Made by a program: the position numbers and the translations under genes. Source: Cohnella ginsengisoli (lineage in GTDB: Bacteria; Bacillota; Bacilli; Paenibacillales; Paenibacillaceae). From it: DNA of 64,000 nucleotides. Each line of letters begins with the position of its first letter. Within the stretch, counting starts at the first letter, position 1. The notes beneath the pieces were generated by a model. It was not told where the DNA came from and did no database searches. It saw only the letters and a program-made list of their open reading frames with translations. This document shows, in pieces, positions 1 to 6,751 of this stretch. The stretch covers positions 186,001 through 250,000 of the forward strand of contig NZ_JAPDHZ010000008.1 of the NCBI RefSeq assembly GCF_029525555.1. Direction: 5' to 3'.

Positions 1-208
1 GCACGGCCTGCGACATCAACGCGGCGGACTCCGAGTCCTGCACCCCGTCTCCCTGCTCGGCCATACGAATCTCTTCGGGATCCATCCGGTAGTTCTCCAG
101 CAAGTCGATATGCGCCTTCTCAAGTACGACTCCTGCCGGCACGAGCACCAACCCATTGTGGACGATATCGTGCTTGACCTTTTTGCCTAGGAGCTCCGCG
201 TATCTCAT
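1..208 (-). CDS. N-terminal part of a possible HD-GYP-type protein (partial)
   Basis: Only the first 69 codons lie in the window; the gene continues past base 1. The start is an ATG at 208 with a perfect AGGAGGT ribosome site at 216-222 (7-nt spacing). The protein begins MRYAELLGKKVKHDIV and continues with a hydrophobic stretch (LVLVPAGVVLEKAHIDLL), the pattern of the short module that precedes many HD-GYP c-di-GMP phosphodiesterases (control of an old value or state, then a leader such as L..G..L....I..L). No catalytic HD or GYP motif can be seen because the gene is cut. The family call is inference; the reading frame and start are well supported. Confidence 0.5.
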   Translation of the reverse strand, partial: MRYAELLGKKVKHDIVHNGLVLVPAGVVLEKAHIDLLENYRMDPEEIRMAEQGDGVQDSESAALMSQAV

Positions 209-395
209 CGGGCTTACCTCCTGTCGCCCATTTGATTTTATGGACGTCCTTTCCAGTTTAATCTTTTCCGCGCCGTACTTAAAGAGAACAAAAATGATAC
301 CTGCACGCGGCCGACGCCCCCGGTTGATTGGCCGGAACGGACCGCGGGTAATGGAGGATATCAAGCGGCGCATGAGCCGGAAGGAGGGTGCAGAG

Positions 396-566
396 ATGTC
401 GATGCCCGAGCGATACCTGGGTCAATCGGAGCTGCTGGAGGAGGACTACGAGCGTTCGCGCGACGGCGAGCCCGTCGCCGTCTCGTTCATCGAGTATTCC
501 GCTTACTTCGCCATACTGCTTGGTTTGTTTTATTTCCTCACCCAATACGTGCTCCCGAGTTTTTAA
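396..566 (+). CDS. Small single-span membrane protein, 56 aa (first of tandem pair)
   Basis: The ATG at 396 follows an AAGGAGGG ribosome site. The protein has a charged, acidic N-terminal half (residues 1-28) and then one hydrophobic segment near the C-terminus ending YVLPSF, so it should be a tail-anchored membrane protein. The segment FIEYSAYFAILLGLFYFL closely matches the equivalent part of the gene immediately downstream (FIKYAAYVLIIFGVLYFL), so the two are paralogs from a tandem duplication. They are 23 bases apart and probably cotranscribed. I do not recognise a family. The aromatic-rich helix and conserved position of the C-terminal Pro-x-Phe suggest the membrane segment is the functional part. 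Confidence 0.7.
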   Translation: MSMPERYLGQSELLEEDYERSRDGEPVAVSFIEYSAYFAILLGLFYFLTQYVLPSF

Positions 567-589
567 TATTAGACTAGGAGGGTTCGATC

Positions 590-751
590 ATGTCCATCGA
601 ACAGCGCAACGTCGAGTACGAGCAACACAACGTAGAGAGAAAGTACGATTCGAGTCTCGTCGCCTCGACCTTCATCAAGTATGCCGCGTACGTCCTCATC
701 ATCTTCGGCGTTCTGTATTTCCTGGCCCGCTATATCATTCCGAAGTTTTAA
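590..751 (+). CDS. Small single-span membrane protein, 53 aa (second of tandem pair)
   Basis: The ATG at 590 is preceded by an AGGAGGG ribosome site. The first 27 residues are polar and charged (many Glu, Asn and Arg), followed by a single hydrophobic helix and the C-terminal end IIPKF. It is a paralog of the upstream 56-residue protein: the membrane segments align along their full length while the polar N-termini have diverged. No signal peptidase site or lipobox is seen, so a C-terminal tail anchor with the N-terminus in the cytoplasm is the most likely topology. Function unknown. A terminator for the convergent gene lies just downstream. Confidence 0.7.
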   Translation: MSIEQRNVEYEQHNVERKYDSSLVASTFIKYAAYVLIIFGVLYFLARYIIPKF

Positions 752-773
752 GCAGGATTCCTTAGCTTGACGC

Positions 774-832
774 AAAAAAAGCAGGCAAGGCCGAACGCCC
801 CTTCGCCGTCAGGGACGCTTGGCCTTGCCTGC
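774..832 (-). terminator. Intrinsic terminator of the 849-1139 gene
   Basis: A perfect 12-bp stem (GCAGGCAAGGCC at 781-792 pairing with 821-832) is followed on the minus strand by seven T residues (774-780). It ends transcription of the minus-strand gene at 849-1139. Confidence 0.85.
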
Positions 833-848
833 TTGCCGCGCAAACGGT

Positions 849-1139
849 CTAGTCGTCTTCCGGCAGGTGCGCCGCGCAAAAGGCGGCCAGCTCGGCGAGC
901 TCTTCCGGCTCCGCATCCAGCGGCAGATAGCGGTTCGTCGTCTTTTCCGTCCAGTCGCACATCAAGATGCCCGAGGTCTCGCCCTCGTCCTTGTAGACGA
1001 CGCGCGCATAAACGCCGTGCTCCGAATAGAGCTCGTCCTCTTCGTCCACCTCGACCTCCAGCTTGAACTCGTATCTCCGTCCGCTCAGGATGCCGAAGGG
1101 ATCCTTGACTTGCTCGACCGTATATGCCGTTATGTTCAT
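849..1139 (-). CDS. Small acidic cytoplasmic protein, DUF6509-like, 96 aa
   Basis: The ATG at 1139 has a GGGAGGA ribosome site. The 96-residue product starts MNITAYTVEQVKDPFGIL and has a strongly acidic centre (EVEVDEEDELYSE), no signal peptide and no membrane segment. Length and opening motif recall a family of short conserved Bacillales proteins annotated as DUF6509; that assignment is from memory of the motif and not verified. A strong terminator follows. Function is not known. It stands alone between two plus-strand genes. Confidence 0.7.
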   Translation of the reverse strand: MNITAYTVEQVKDPFGILSGRRYEFKLEVEVDEEDELYSEHGVYARVVYKDEGETSGILMCDWTEKTTNRYLPLDAEPEELAELAAFCAAHLPEDD

Positions 1140-1270
1140 TTCTTGTCCTCCCTCGAATTGGCCGTGTTAACAGTATACAATGCCGGGACGCGAATACAAC
1201 CGGCCGCAGCGGCGTCTATTCCTGGCAGGATCGGTCCATACTGACGTTAAAAGGGAGGTTGAGCGGCGTC

Positions 1271-1495
1271 ATGGGAGATGCGAATGATCAGCGGCACGAA
1301 AACGAGCGGTTTTTCGAGGAAGTCAAACGCAAATACTTGGCCGACATGAAGACGCGGTTCGGCTTCACGGACCTGCAGGCGACGCAGGCCGAGAGTCTGG
1401 CGAACTGGGCGTTCGACAGCGGCTTCGGGAGCGGCGTCAGCTATGCCCGCTACGACGAAGCGATGTCCCGGCTTCGGCCCGGACGAATGGCATGA
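1271..1495 (+). CDS. Hypothetical protein, 74 aa
   Basis: The ATG at 1271 lies 12 bases after a GGGAGG ribosome site, a rather long gap. The 74-residue product is hydrophilic and charged, rich in Lys, Glu and Arg near the start and Gly/Ser in the middle (FDSGFGSGVSYARYDE). No membrane segment or known motif is visible. A good intrinsic terminator begins eight bases after the stop, which supports it as a real transcription unit. The 3' end overlaps the apparent end of the convergent acyltransferase gene by 46 bases. Confidence 0.6.
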   Translation: MGDANDQRHENERFFEEVKRKYLADMKTRFGFTDLQATQAESLANWAFDSGFGSGVSYARYDEAMSRLRPGRMA

Positions 1496-2160
1496 CACGG
1501 CAAGAGAGTCTGGCGGGCGACCGTCAGACTCTCTTTTTTGACCAGGGAGCGGCCAGCGGGAAAAGCCCGTTCGCCCGGACCCGCTCGTACGCCCTTCGCC
1601 TCGTTCAGCAGGCGCGAGACCCTGTCCTCGTCCTGCATGATCCGTTCGATGTCGAACAGGACGGGGATCAGCGCGGACGTCGGCCCCTGCATGACCGGCC
1701 CCCGCTGCTCGACGCCGAGCCCGAAGACGATCCGGAGCATGCGGTACAGCCTGCGCTCGATGAGCGCGACATAATAGCGGGGAGCGAATCGCTCCGCGTG
1801 ATCGTGAAAAATCTCGAAGAACGTGCCGAAGCGTCCCTGTCGTTGGTAAGCTTCCGCGATGCACAGCTTGTCGATCTCCCAAATCCGGTACGGGGATTCC
1901 CTAATCTCCGCCTCCTTCGAGAAGGGATGCTTGTACGGCCCTTCGACCGTGCTGCGCGGATTGCCCGGGCGATACGGAATGAACTCGATCGTCCCGATCG
2001 TTCGCCGGCGGACGAAGGGCATGCGCCCTCCGCGCAACAGTACGTATCGTATCCCTTCCATGGCGCAAGGATCGTTGCCCCACCCGTATTTGCTGCAGAA
2101 AAACGCCCAAGTCCGGCGGAACGACCGGTCCTGGCGCTTGCTTCCGACAAGCGCGTACAT
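1450..2160 (-). CDS. GNAT-fold acyltransferase, LuxI/acyl-homoserine-synthase-like, beside a RiPP leader
   Basis: The start is the ATG at 2160, preceded by AAGGAGGAG with good spacing; an upstream in-frame ATG at 2244 has no ribosome site. The product (236 aa as read) has the layout of autoinducer-synthase or exosortase-associated acyltransferases of the GNAT superfamily: an N-terminal sheet with a conserved Arg-rich loop, then WEIDKLCIAEAYQRQGRFG, corresponding to the strand-4/acyl-CoA-binding loop motif A. It lies 152 bases downstream of, and on the same strand as, the paeninodin-type leader gene, so it may acylate that peptide (inference). The C-terminal 30 residues run through the terminator of the opposite gene and look unnatural; a single-base shift near 1570 would give a stop at 1524 instead. 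The exact 3' end is therefore uncertain. Confidence 0.65.
   Translation of the reverse strand: MYALVGSKRQDRSFRRTWAFFCSKYGWGNDPCAMEGIRYVLLRGGRMPFVRRRTIGTIEFIPYRPGNPRSTVEGPYKHPFSKEAEIRESPYRIWEIDKLCIAEAYQRQGRFGTFFEIFHDHAERFAPRYYVALIERRLYRMLRIVFGLGVEQRGPVMQGPTSALIPVLFDIERIMQDEDRVSRLLNEAKGVRAGPGERAFPAGRSLVKKESLTVARQTLLPCHAIRPGRSRDIASS
1503..1539 (+). terminator. Intrinsic terminator after the 1271-1495 gene
   Basis: The stem AGAGAGTCTG (1503-1512) pairs perfectly with CAGACTCTCT (1525-1534) and is followed by a T tract on the plus strand. Confidence 0.85.
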
Positions 2161-2312
2161 CGCGACTCCTCCTTCTGTCGGCACGCCGAGCGCGAAGCCG
2201 CTCGGGCTCGCTTCCCGATCCCCGAACGCCTCTTCGGCGATCATTGGACAAGTCCGCGCCGCGGCGCTTGGCTTAGGGCCAGGCTGCTGCGGCGCGGCGC
2301 GCTGCCCGGCTC

Positions 2313-2453
2313 CTAGCTGTCCAGGTCTGGCGGGCAGTCTTCGCCGCCACCTCCGCCAGGGCCGCCGCCCGGAGGATGCACCGGCGGGAAAAACTTCATC
2401 GTCATTTTGACATCCAGCACCTCGAGCACCGGATTCGCCCAATCCTTTTTCAT
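2313..2453 (-). CDS. RiPP precursor with paeninodin-type lasso leader and Pro/Gly-rich core, 46 aa
   Basis: This short gene begins at an ATG at 2453 with an AAGGGAG ribosome site 8 bases upstream and ends at TAG 2313. The leader MKKDWANPVLEVLDVKMTM matches the paeninodin-family lasso leader pattern MKK.W..P.LE.LDV..TM almost residue for residue. The following core is atypical: it starts Lys-Phe-Phe-Pro-Pro, lacks the Gly/Ala at position 1 and the Asp/Glu at position 7-9 needed for a lasso ring, then becomes a Pro/Gly run and ends EDCPPDLDS with one Cys. No lasso protease, cyclase or RRE protein is found in the window. The next gene downstream is a GNAT. The gene, start and leader are seen; modification by the GNAT is inference. 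Confidence 0.75.
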   Translation of the reverse strand: MKKDWANPVLEVLDVKMTMKFFPPVHPPGGGPGGGGGEDCPPDLDS

Positions 2454-2653
2454 AGAGACAACTCCCTTCCAAGCAGAATGTAGGTCTTCCTATTCAGATA
2501 CATTATGTATCGTAATGGGCAAATTCAGATTAGCACCGCTCTATGAGACTGTCAACAGAAAATACCGACCCTAGCGAATCGGTATTCGGCGCTTTCATTC
2601 CTATTTTTCCCGATCCTTTATTCGAGGGTGCCATGCCCGAGTTCCCAGCCGGA

Positions 2654-3196
2654 TTACGTCGATCGAACCAGGTGCTCCCGCGTCAGGCTGTAGATGCGGT
2701 GATGCTCCCAAACCCCGTGGATTTTCAAGTAGTATTCGGCCAAGCCCTCATATTTGAATCCGTTTTTCTCGATCACGCGGATCGAGGCCAGATTGCGCGG
2801 CATGACCGCCGCCTGGACGCGGTGAAGGCCCGCCTCGCCGAACGCGAAGCTCACCGCCTGCCCTAGCGCCTCCGTCATGCGCCCGCGTCCGTTCTCGTCC
2901 TGGTCCATATAGTAGCCCACCGTGCAGCTTTCCCATGCGCCGCGCACGACATTGCTCAGATTTACGCGTCCGACCAGCCGGTCCGCGTCCCGGAGGAAGA
3001 TGCCGAAGGCGAAGCCGCTCCCTCGCTCCCAGTGCAGTTCGTCTTGATCGAGCATGTCGCGGATACCTGCCGGCGTGAACTCCCGCTCGGCCCGAACCGG
3101 CTCGAACGGCTCGAAAAACGAACGGTTGCGCCGTCGCAGCTCCAGCAGCGCCGCCGCGTCTCCCTTCTTCAGCCTGCGTAGATATACGTTAGCCAT
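2654..3196 (-). CDS. RimJ/RimL-type GNAT N-acetyltransferase
   Basis: A 180-residue protein starting at the ATG at 3196 after a GGGGAGAGG ribosome site. It has the standard GNAT order of the RimJ/RimL group: an N-terminal strand with YLRRLKKGDAAALLELR, a central strand with GRVNLSNVVRG, the acetyl-CoA loop GYYMDQDENGRGRMTEAL, and the C-terminal signature ASIRVIEKNGFKYEG. This group acetylates alpha-amino groups of ribosomal proteins or small molecules; the substrate cannot be predicted here. It is a single gene, followed on the minus strand by 180 bases of non-coding DNA that precede the RiPP leader gene. Confidence 0.9.
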   Translation of the reverse strand: MANVYLRRLKKGDAAALLELRRRNRSFFEPFEPVRAEREFTPAGIRDMLDQDELHWERGSGFAFGIFLRDADRLVGRVNLSNVVRGAWESCTVGYYMDQDENGRGRMTEALGQAVSFAFGEAGLHRVQAAVMPRNLASIRVIEKNGFKYEGLAEYYLKIHGVWEHHRIYSLTREHLVRST

Positions 3197-3221
3197 CGCT
3201 TGCCTCTCCCCTCGAGAATGC

Positions 3222-3259
3222 AAAATAAAAGCTTCGCCTCTCCGAAGAAAAGGCGAAGC
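3222..3259 (-). terminator. Intrinsic terminator of the 3284-3541 gene
   Basis: GCTTCGCCT (3231-3239) pairs perfectly with AGGCGAAGC (3251-3259); on the minus strand the stem is followed by TTTTATTTTG. Confidence 0.8.
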
Positions 3260-3283
3260 CGTTCGGGCATTCCACCCGCCGCG

Positions 3284-3541
3284 TTAATCCAAAGTCGCTT
3301 CGTCGGGGCCCAGCTCGCCGGTCGGCCAGGTCTCCTGAAGACCGTGCACGACGATGTCCAGGCCGTCCGAGCCATGCTCTTGCGCGGACATCCGGATGCC
3401 GTCCGGCAGCGGCTCGCCGGTCAGCAGCCGGCAGGCCATCTCGGGATCGTTCAGCGCGAGCAGCCGGAATGCCTCGTCCTCCGCCGCGCGCTCCTTGATT
3501 TTATTCACGTAGGCGTACGCTTGCTCCAATGACCAGCTCAT
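3284..3541 (-). CDS. Small nitrile-hydratase-leader-like (NHLP-like) protein, 85 aa
   Basis: The start at 3541 (MSWSLEQAYAY) has a GAGGAG ribosome site; the longer upstream ORF lacks one. The central part KERAAEDEAFRLLALNDPEM and LLTGEPLPDGIRM follows the nitrile hydratase alpha-like leader pattern (A..D.aFR..L..DP..A...l.G..lP.gi.v) used by NHLP-type RiPP precursors. The C-terminus after residue 67 (LQETWPTGELGPDEATLD) would be the core, but there is no GG or clear cleavage site and no maturase gene adjacent. It could instead be a stand-alone NHLP-fold protein. It has its own terminator and probably its own promoter. The family resemblance is seen; the RiPP role is inference. Confidence 0.65.
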   Translation of the reverse strand: MSWSLEQAYAYVNKIKERAAEDEAFRLLALNDPEMACRLLTGEPLPDGIRMSAQEHGSDGLDIVVHGLQETWPTGELGPDEATLD

Positions 3542-3676
3542 CGCCGTCACTCCTCGCTCATCGAATTTCCGGTACTGCTCATTATTTATCCAGAAATCCG
3601 CCTCGCATACCACCCGCCGTACCGAAGCGTCCGCGAAAAGCACGAAAAATCGGCGGCATTCGCGGCGGCAGCGCCT

Positions 3677-4147
3677 TTAAACCTTGATCTCCAGCAGCTC
3701 GTACTGGATCATCCCTACGGGCGCCTCGACGCTGACCGCGTCGCCTACGGACTTGCCCATCAGCGCCTTGCCGAGCGGGCTCTCGTAAGAGATCTTGGAG
3801 GCTAGGACGTCGGCTTCGGCGGGCCCAACGATCCGGTATTCGATAATCTCGTCGAATTCCTTGTCCTTGAGCACGACGGTCGCGCCGACGGATACCGAAT
3901 CCGCGCCCGCGCTCTTCACGACGCGCGCCTTCTTCAGCATGCGGTCGATCGTCAAAATCCGCGTCTCCATGAAGGCTTGCTCTTCCTTGGCGGAGTGGTA
4001 CTCGCTGTTCTCTTTCAAGTCGCCGTAGCTGATCGCCGTCTTGATCCGGGCCGCCAGCTCCCTGCGCTTCACCGTCTTCAATTCCTCCAACTCCTGCTCC
4101 AGCTGCGCTAATCCTTCCGCGGTCAAGATGACTTCATCGGATACCAT
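3677..4147 (-). CDS. greA: Transcription elongation factor GreA
   Basis: The ATG at 4147 follows a TGGAGG ribosome site; the 156-residue length is normal for GreA. The N-terminal coiled coil carries the family signature GDLKENSEYHSAKEEQAF with the acidic tip residues that reach into the RNA polymerase secondary channel, and the C-terminal FKBP-like domain has SYESPLGKALMGK. GreA stimulates cleavage of backtracked transcripts. The annotated longer ORF upstream (to 4426) has no ribosome site and overlaps a plus-strand gene, so it was rejected. It is monocistronic here. Confidence 0.95.
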   Translation of the reverse strand: MVSDEVILTAEGLAQLEQELEELKTVKRRELAARIKTAISYGDLKENSEYHSAKEEQAFMETRILTIDRMLKKARVVKSAGADSVSVGATVVLKDKEFDEIIEYRIVGPAEADVLASKISYESPLGKALMGKSVGDAVSVEAPVGMIQYELLEIKV

Positions 4148-4292
4148 CGGTCTGCCTCCATTATTCTTGATTTTAATTGCATAACGCCGCCCTGATCGGC
4201 AAAAAACGTTCGGTTTTGTATGCGCGGTTACAGAAATGACCGGCCCGCATCGCCGATAATGGAGAGCGAAGCCGTTCAAAGGAGAACCCTCT

Positions 4293-4439
4293 ATGTACCG
4301 AACCCTCAAAAAAATGCTGCTCATCGGCATCTGCGGCGCGCTCGCGCTCGCCGGCACGTGGCATCTCGTCAACGAAGCCTTCTGGGACGGCCCTGCCGTG
4401 CGGCAGGTGTCTTCCTCCTCGCTCAAGGAAAGTCCCTGA
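4293..4439 (+). CDS. Small secreted or membrane-anchored protein, 48 aa
   Basis: An ATG at 4293 has an AAAGGAGA ribosome site 8 bases upstream. The 48-residue product has a basic start (MYRTLKK), a hydrophobic segment (residues 8-21) and a short polar tail, so it is a signal-anchor or secreted peptide. There is no lipobox. It is divergent from greA. No family recognised. Confidence 0.55.
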   Translation: MYRTLKKMLLIGICGALALAGTWHLVNEAFWDGPAVRQVSSSSLKESP

Positions 4440-4514
4440 GTCGTTCGAACAACTCATTATAGCATAGCCTATTCTTCGTTTCCCCGCTCAAGCGGACGCC
4501 GTCGGATCCGGCCA

Positions 4515-4558
4515 TTGACAAACGGACCGACACGCTTTATTTTTGTTGTACATACAAA
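4515..4558 (+). promoter_or_regulatory. Promoter and candidate MarR operator
   Basis: A consensus -35 TTGACA (4515-4520) is followed after 17 bases by TATTTT (4538-4543). Directly downstream is an inverted repeat, TTTGT-N7-ACAAA (4542-4558), overlapping the likely transcription start. It is well placed for autorepression by the MarR gene that begins at 4577. Confidence 0.6.
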
Positions 4559-4576
4559 CGAAGGATGGGATGCACG

Positions 4577-5041
4577 ATGAGTGACGCTTCGCCCGACGAA
4601 GGCTTTTTGCAGAGCTGCCTGTTTTTCACCGCGAACCGGCTCGGCCGGGCGATCACGCGCATCGCCGAGGAGGAGTTCGCGCCGACCGGCTTGACGCCGA
4701 TGTACGGCTACGCGATCCGGCTCGTCAACGGGAGGCCCGGCGTCACGCAGAAGGAGCTGGCGGAAAAGCTGAGCATCGCGCCGTCCACGCTGACGCGGTT
4801 CATCGACAAGCTCGAGACCAAGCAGCTCGTCCGCCGAAGCGTGCAAGGCAAGACGGTGCTGCTCTACCCTACGCCCAAGGGACAGGCGCTGGAGAGCGAG
4901 ATCCGGCTTGCCTCGAAGCGACTGAAAGCCAGATACAAGGAGATTCTGGGCGATGCGGCCGCCGATGCGCTGTCCGACGGCATCTTGTCGGCCGGCACCC
5001 GGCTGGAGAAGGGAGTTGCCGCCGATGAACGCGACGCCTGA
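4577..5041 (+). CDS. MarR-family transcriptional regulator
   Basis: I choose the ATG at 4577 because the AAGGATGGG ribosome site ends 7 bases before it; an in-frame ATG at 4565 lies inside that site. The 154-residue protein has the MarR winged helix: GVTQKELAEKLSIAPSTLTRFI as the recognition helix-turn-helix and the wing around KTVLLYPTPKGQAL. These dimeric repressors respond to small aromatic or phenolic ligands. It overlaps the following MFS transporter gene by 17 bases, so the two are translationally coupled and the regulator most likely controls that transporter. Confidence 0.9.
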   Translation: MSDASPDEGFLQSCLFFTANRLGRAITRIAEEEFAPTGLTPMYGYAIRLVNGRPGVTQKELAEKLSIAPSTLTRFIDKLETKQLVRRSVQGKTVLLYPTPKGQALESEIRLASKRLKARYKEILGDAAADALSDGILSAGTRLEKGVAADERDA

Positions 5042-6422
5042 CAAGAAGGATACGGCTGAAAAAGAAGGCGTGGCGAACGGAGATTTCGAAAACGGAGGTT
5101 TGGCGAACGGAGGTTTGGCGAACGGAGGGAATGCGCAAGACGCAGCGAACGGCGCAGCATCCCCCCGCCGCCGGAGATTTCACTACGGCTGGACCGTGAT
5201 CGCCGTCACGTTCGCCACGCTGATCGTGTCCGCCGGCGTGCGCTCGATGCCCAGCATCTTCATGCTGCCTTTCGAGCAAGAGTACGGCTGGAGCCGCGGC
5301 GGCATCTCGAGCGTCATCTCCGTCGGCATTCTGCTGTACGGGCTGATGGGCCCTTTCTCCGCGGCGCTGCTGCTGCGCTTCGGGATCCGCTGCATGACCG
5401 CGCTCTCGCTCGCCGTGCTCGCGGCCGGCTTGCTGGCCACGCCGTACATGACGGCGCTGTGGCAGTTTGAGCTGCTGTGGGGCGTCGTGTCTGGCCTCGC
5501 CACCGGCATGATGGCCAACGTGCTCGGCGTCACGGTCGCGGGCCAATGGTTCGCGGAGCGCCGCGGCCTCGTCGTCGGCATCCTGACGGCTAGCGCGGCG
5601 ACCGGCCAACTGCTGTTCCTGCCGTTGCTCGCCCGCATCACGGAGGAGGCCGGCTGGCGGAACGCCGTCTACGCGGCCGTCGTCGCGACACTCGTCGTGC
5701 TGGCCGCCGTCGCGATCTGGATGCGCAATCACCCCTACGACGTGGGCGCCGCGCCTTACGGCGAGACTGAGGTCGCGAAGCCGGCGCCGTTCCGCGGCAA
5801 CCTGTTCCTCGCGCCGCTCGCAGCGCTGCGGGAAGGGGCGCGCACGAAGACGTTCTGGCTGCTCAGCGGCACGTTTTTCTTTTGCGGCTTCTCGACGAAC
5901 GGCCTGATCGGCGCCCATCTGATCCCCGCCTGCGGCGACTTCGGCATCCCCGAAGTAACGGCGGCGAGCATGCTCGCCCTGATGGGCCTGTTCGACCTCG
6001 TCGGCACGACGCTCTCCGGCTGGCTGTCCGACCGCTTCGACAGCCGCAAGCTGCTGTTCTGGTACTACGGCCTGCGCGGCTTGTCCTTGCTCTTCCTGCC
6101 CTACGCCCTGGGCGCTGGTCAGCCGCAGCTCACGCTGTTCACCGTGTTCTACGGGCTCGACTGGATCGCGACCGTCCCGCCGACCGTCAAGCTGTCGCAG
6201 GATGCCTTCGGCAAAGAGCGGGCGGGTATGATCTTCGGCTGGGTCGTCGTTACCCATCAGCTCGGCGCCTCCGTCGCCGCCTATGCGGCCGGCACCGTCC
6301 GGGAGTGGCTCGGGAGCTACCAGGTGCCGTTTTTCGCGGCGGGCTTCGTCTGCCTGATCGCGGCGCTCATGGCGCTTCGCATCGCGAAGCAGCGCGCGGC
6401 CGTGCGCGGAGCGGCGGCCTGA
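5025..6422 (+). CDS. MFS transporter (OFA/monocarboxylate-type)
   Basis: The ATG at 5025 follows GAAGGGAG and lies inside the end of the MarR gene. The 465-residue protein has a long polar N-terminal tail (about 45 residues), made largely of a repeated Asn-Gly-Gly-Leu-Ala unit encoded by 15-bp direct repeats at 5088-5130, then twelve predicted membrane helices. The opening FHYGWTVIAVTFATLIVSAG and the paired MFS loops (GQWFAERRG; GWLSDRFDSRK) are typical of the oxalate/formate antiporter and monocarboxylate group. Substrate unknown; being coupled to MarR, it may be an efflux or uptake system for an organic acid. A strong terminator follows. Confidence 0.88.
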   Translation: MNATPDKKDTAEKEGVANGDFENGGLANGGLANGGNAQDAANGAASPRRRRFHYGWTVIAVTFATLIVSAGVRSMPSIFMLPFEQEYGWSRGGISSVISVGILLYGLMGPFSAALLLRFGIRCMTALSLAVLAAGLLATPYMTALWQFELLWGVVSGLATGMMANVLGVTVAGQWFAERRGLVVGILTASAATGQLLFLPLLARITEEAGWRNAVYAAVVATLVVLAAVAIWMRNHPYDVGAAPYGETEVAKPAPFRGNLFLAPLAALREGARTKTFWLLSGTFFFCGFSTNGLIGAHLIPACGDFGIPEVTAASMLALMGLFDLVGTTLSGWLSDRFDSRKLLFWYYGLRGLSLLFLPYALGAGQPQLTLFTVFYGLDWIATVPPTVKLSQDAFGKERAGMIFGWVVVTHQLGASVAAYAAGTVREWLGSYQVPFFAAGFVCLIAALMALRIAKQRAAVRGAAA

Positions 6423-6502
6423 AGGCGCAGGGCGCTTCGCAACCGAAGCAGCGTTTGGGTCGTGCGCCCAAGGGGCGGCCTGACTGCGTTTTGGTACAGG
6501 CA

Positions 6503-6565
6503 AAGGTCTTTGCAGCTCGCACCCCGGATTTCCGGGGACTGCGACTGCAAAGACCTTTTCTCATT
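6503..6565 (+). terminator. Intrinsic terminator after the MarR-MFS operon
   Basis: A 13-bp stem AAGGTCTTTGCAG (6503-6515) pairs with 6545-6557 and is followed by TTTTC. A second perfect inverted repeat, AATAACTGCAAA with its complement (6585-6610), lies just beyond and may serve the convergent GH105 operon. Confidence 0.8.
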
Positions 6566-6751
6566 TTGACGTGAATCGAATGGAATAACTGCAAACTTTT
6601 GCAGTTATTCATGCGATACGGGCCGAAGCAGCTATTCCTCTTCGGTAGCATCCACTCTTAAGAGCTCGCGACATGCGGACAAGCGCGATTCACGGTTCCA
6701 GACGCGCAAAATCATTCGCAACGATCCGCCGCACCTAACGCTATTTCCGCC

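Noticed and set aside
2313..2453. A complete lasso-peptide biosynthesis locus
   Set aside because: Only the leader pattern is present; the core lacks ring-forming residues and no B, C or D protein is in the window.
2161..2472. N-terminal extension of the GNAT ORF to 2472
   Set aside because: It covers the paeninodin-type leader gene in another frame and has no ribosome site; the ATG at 2160 does.
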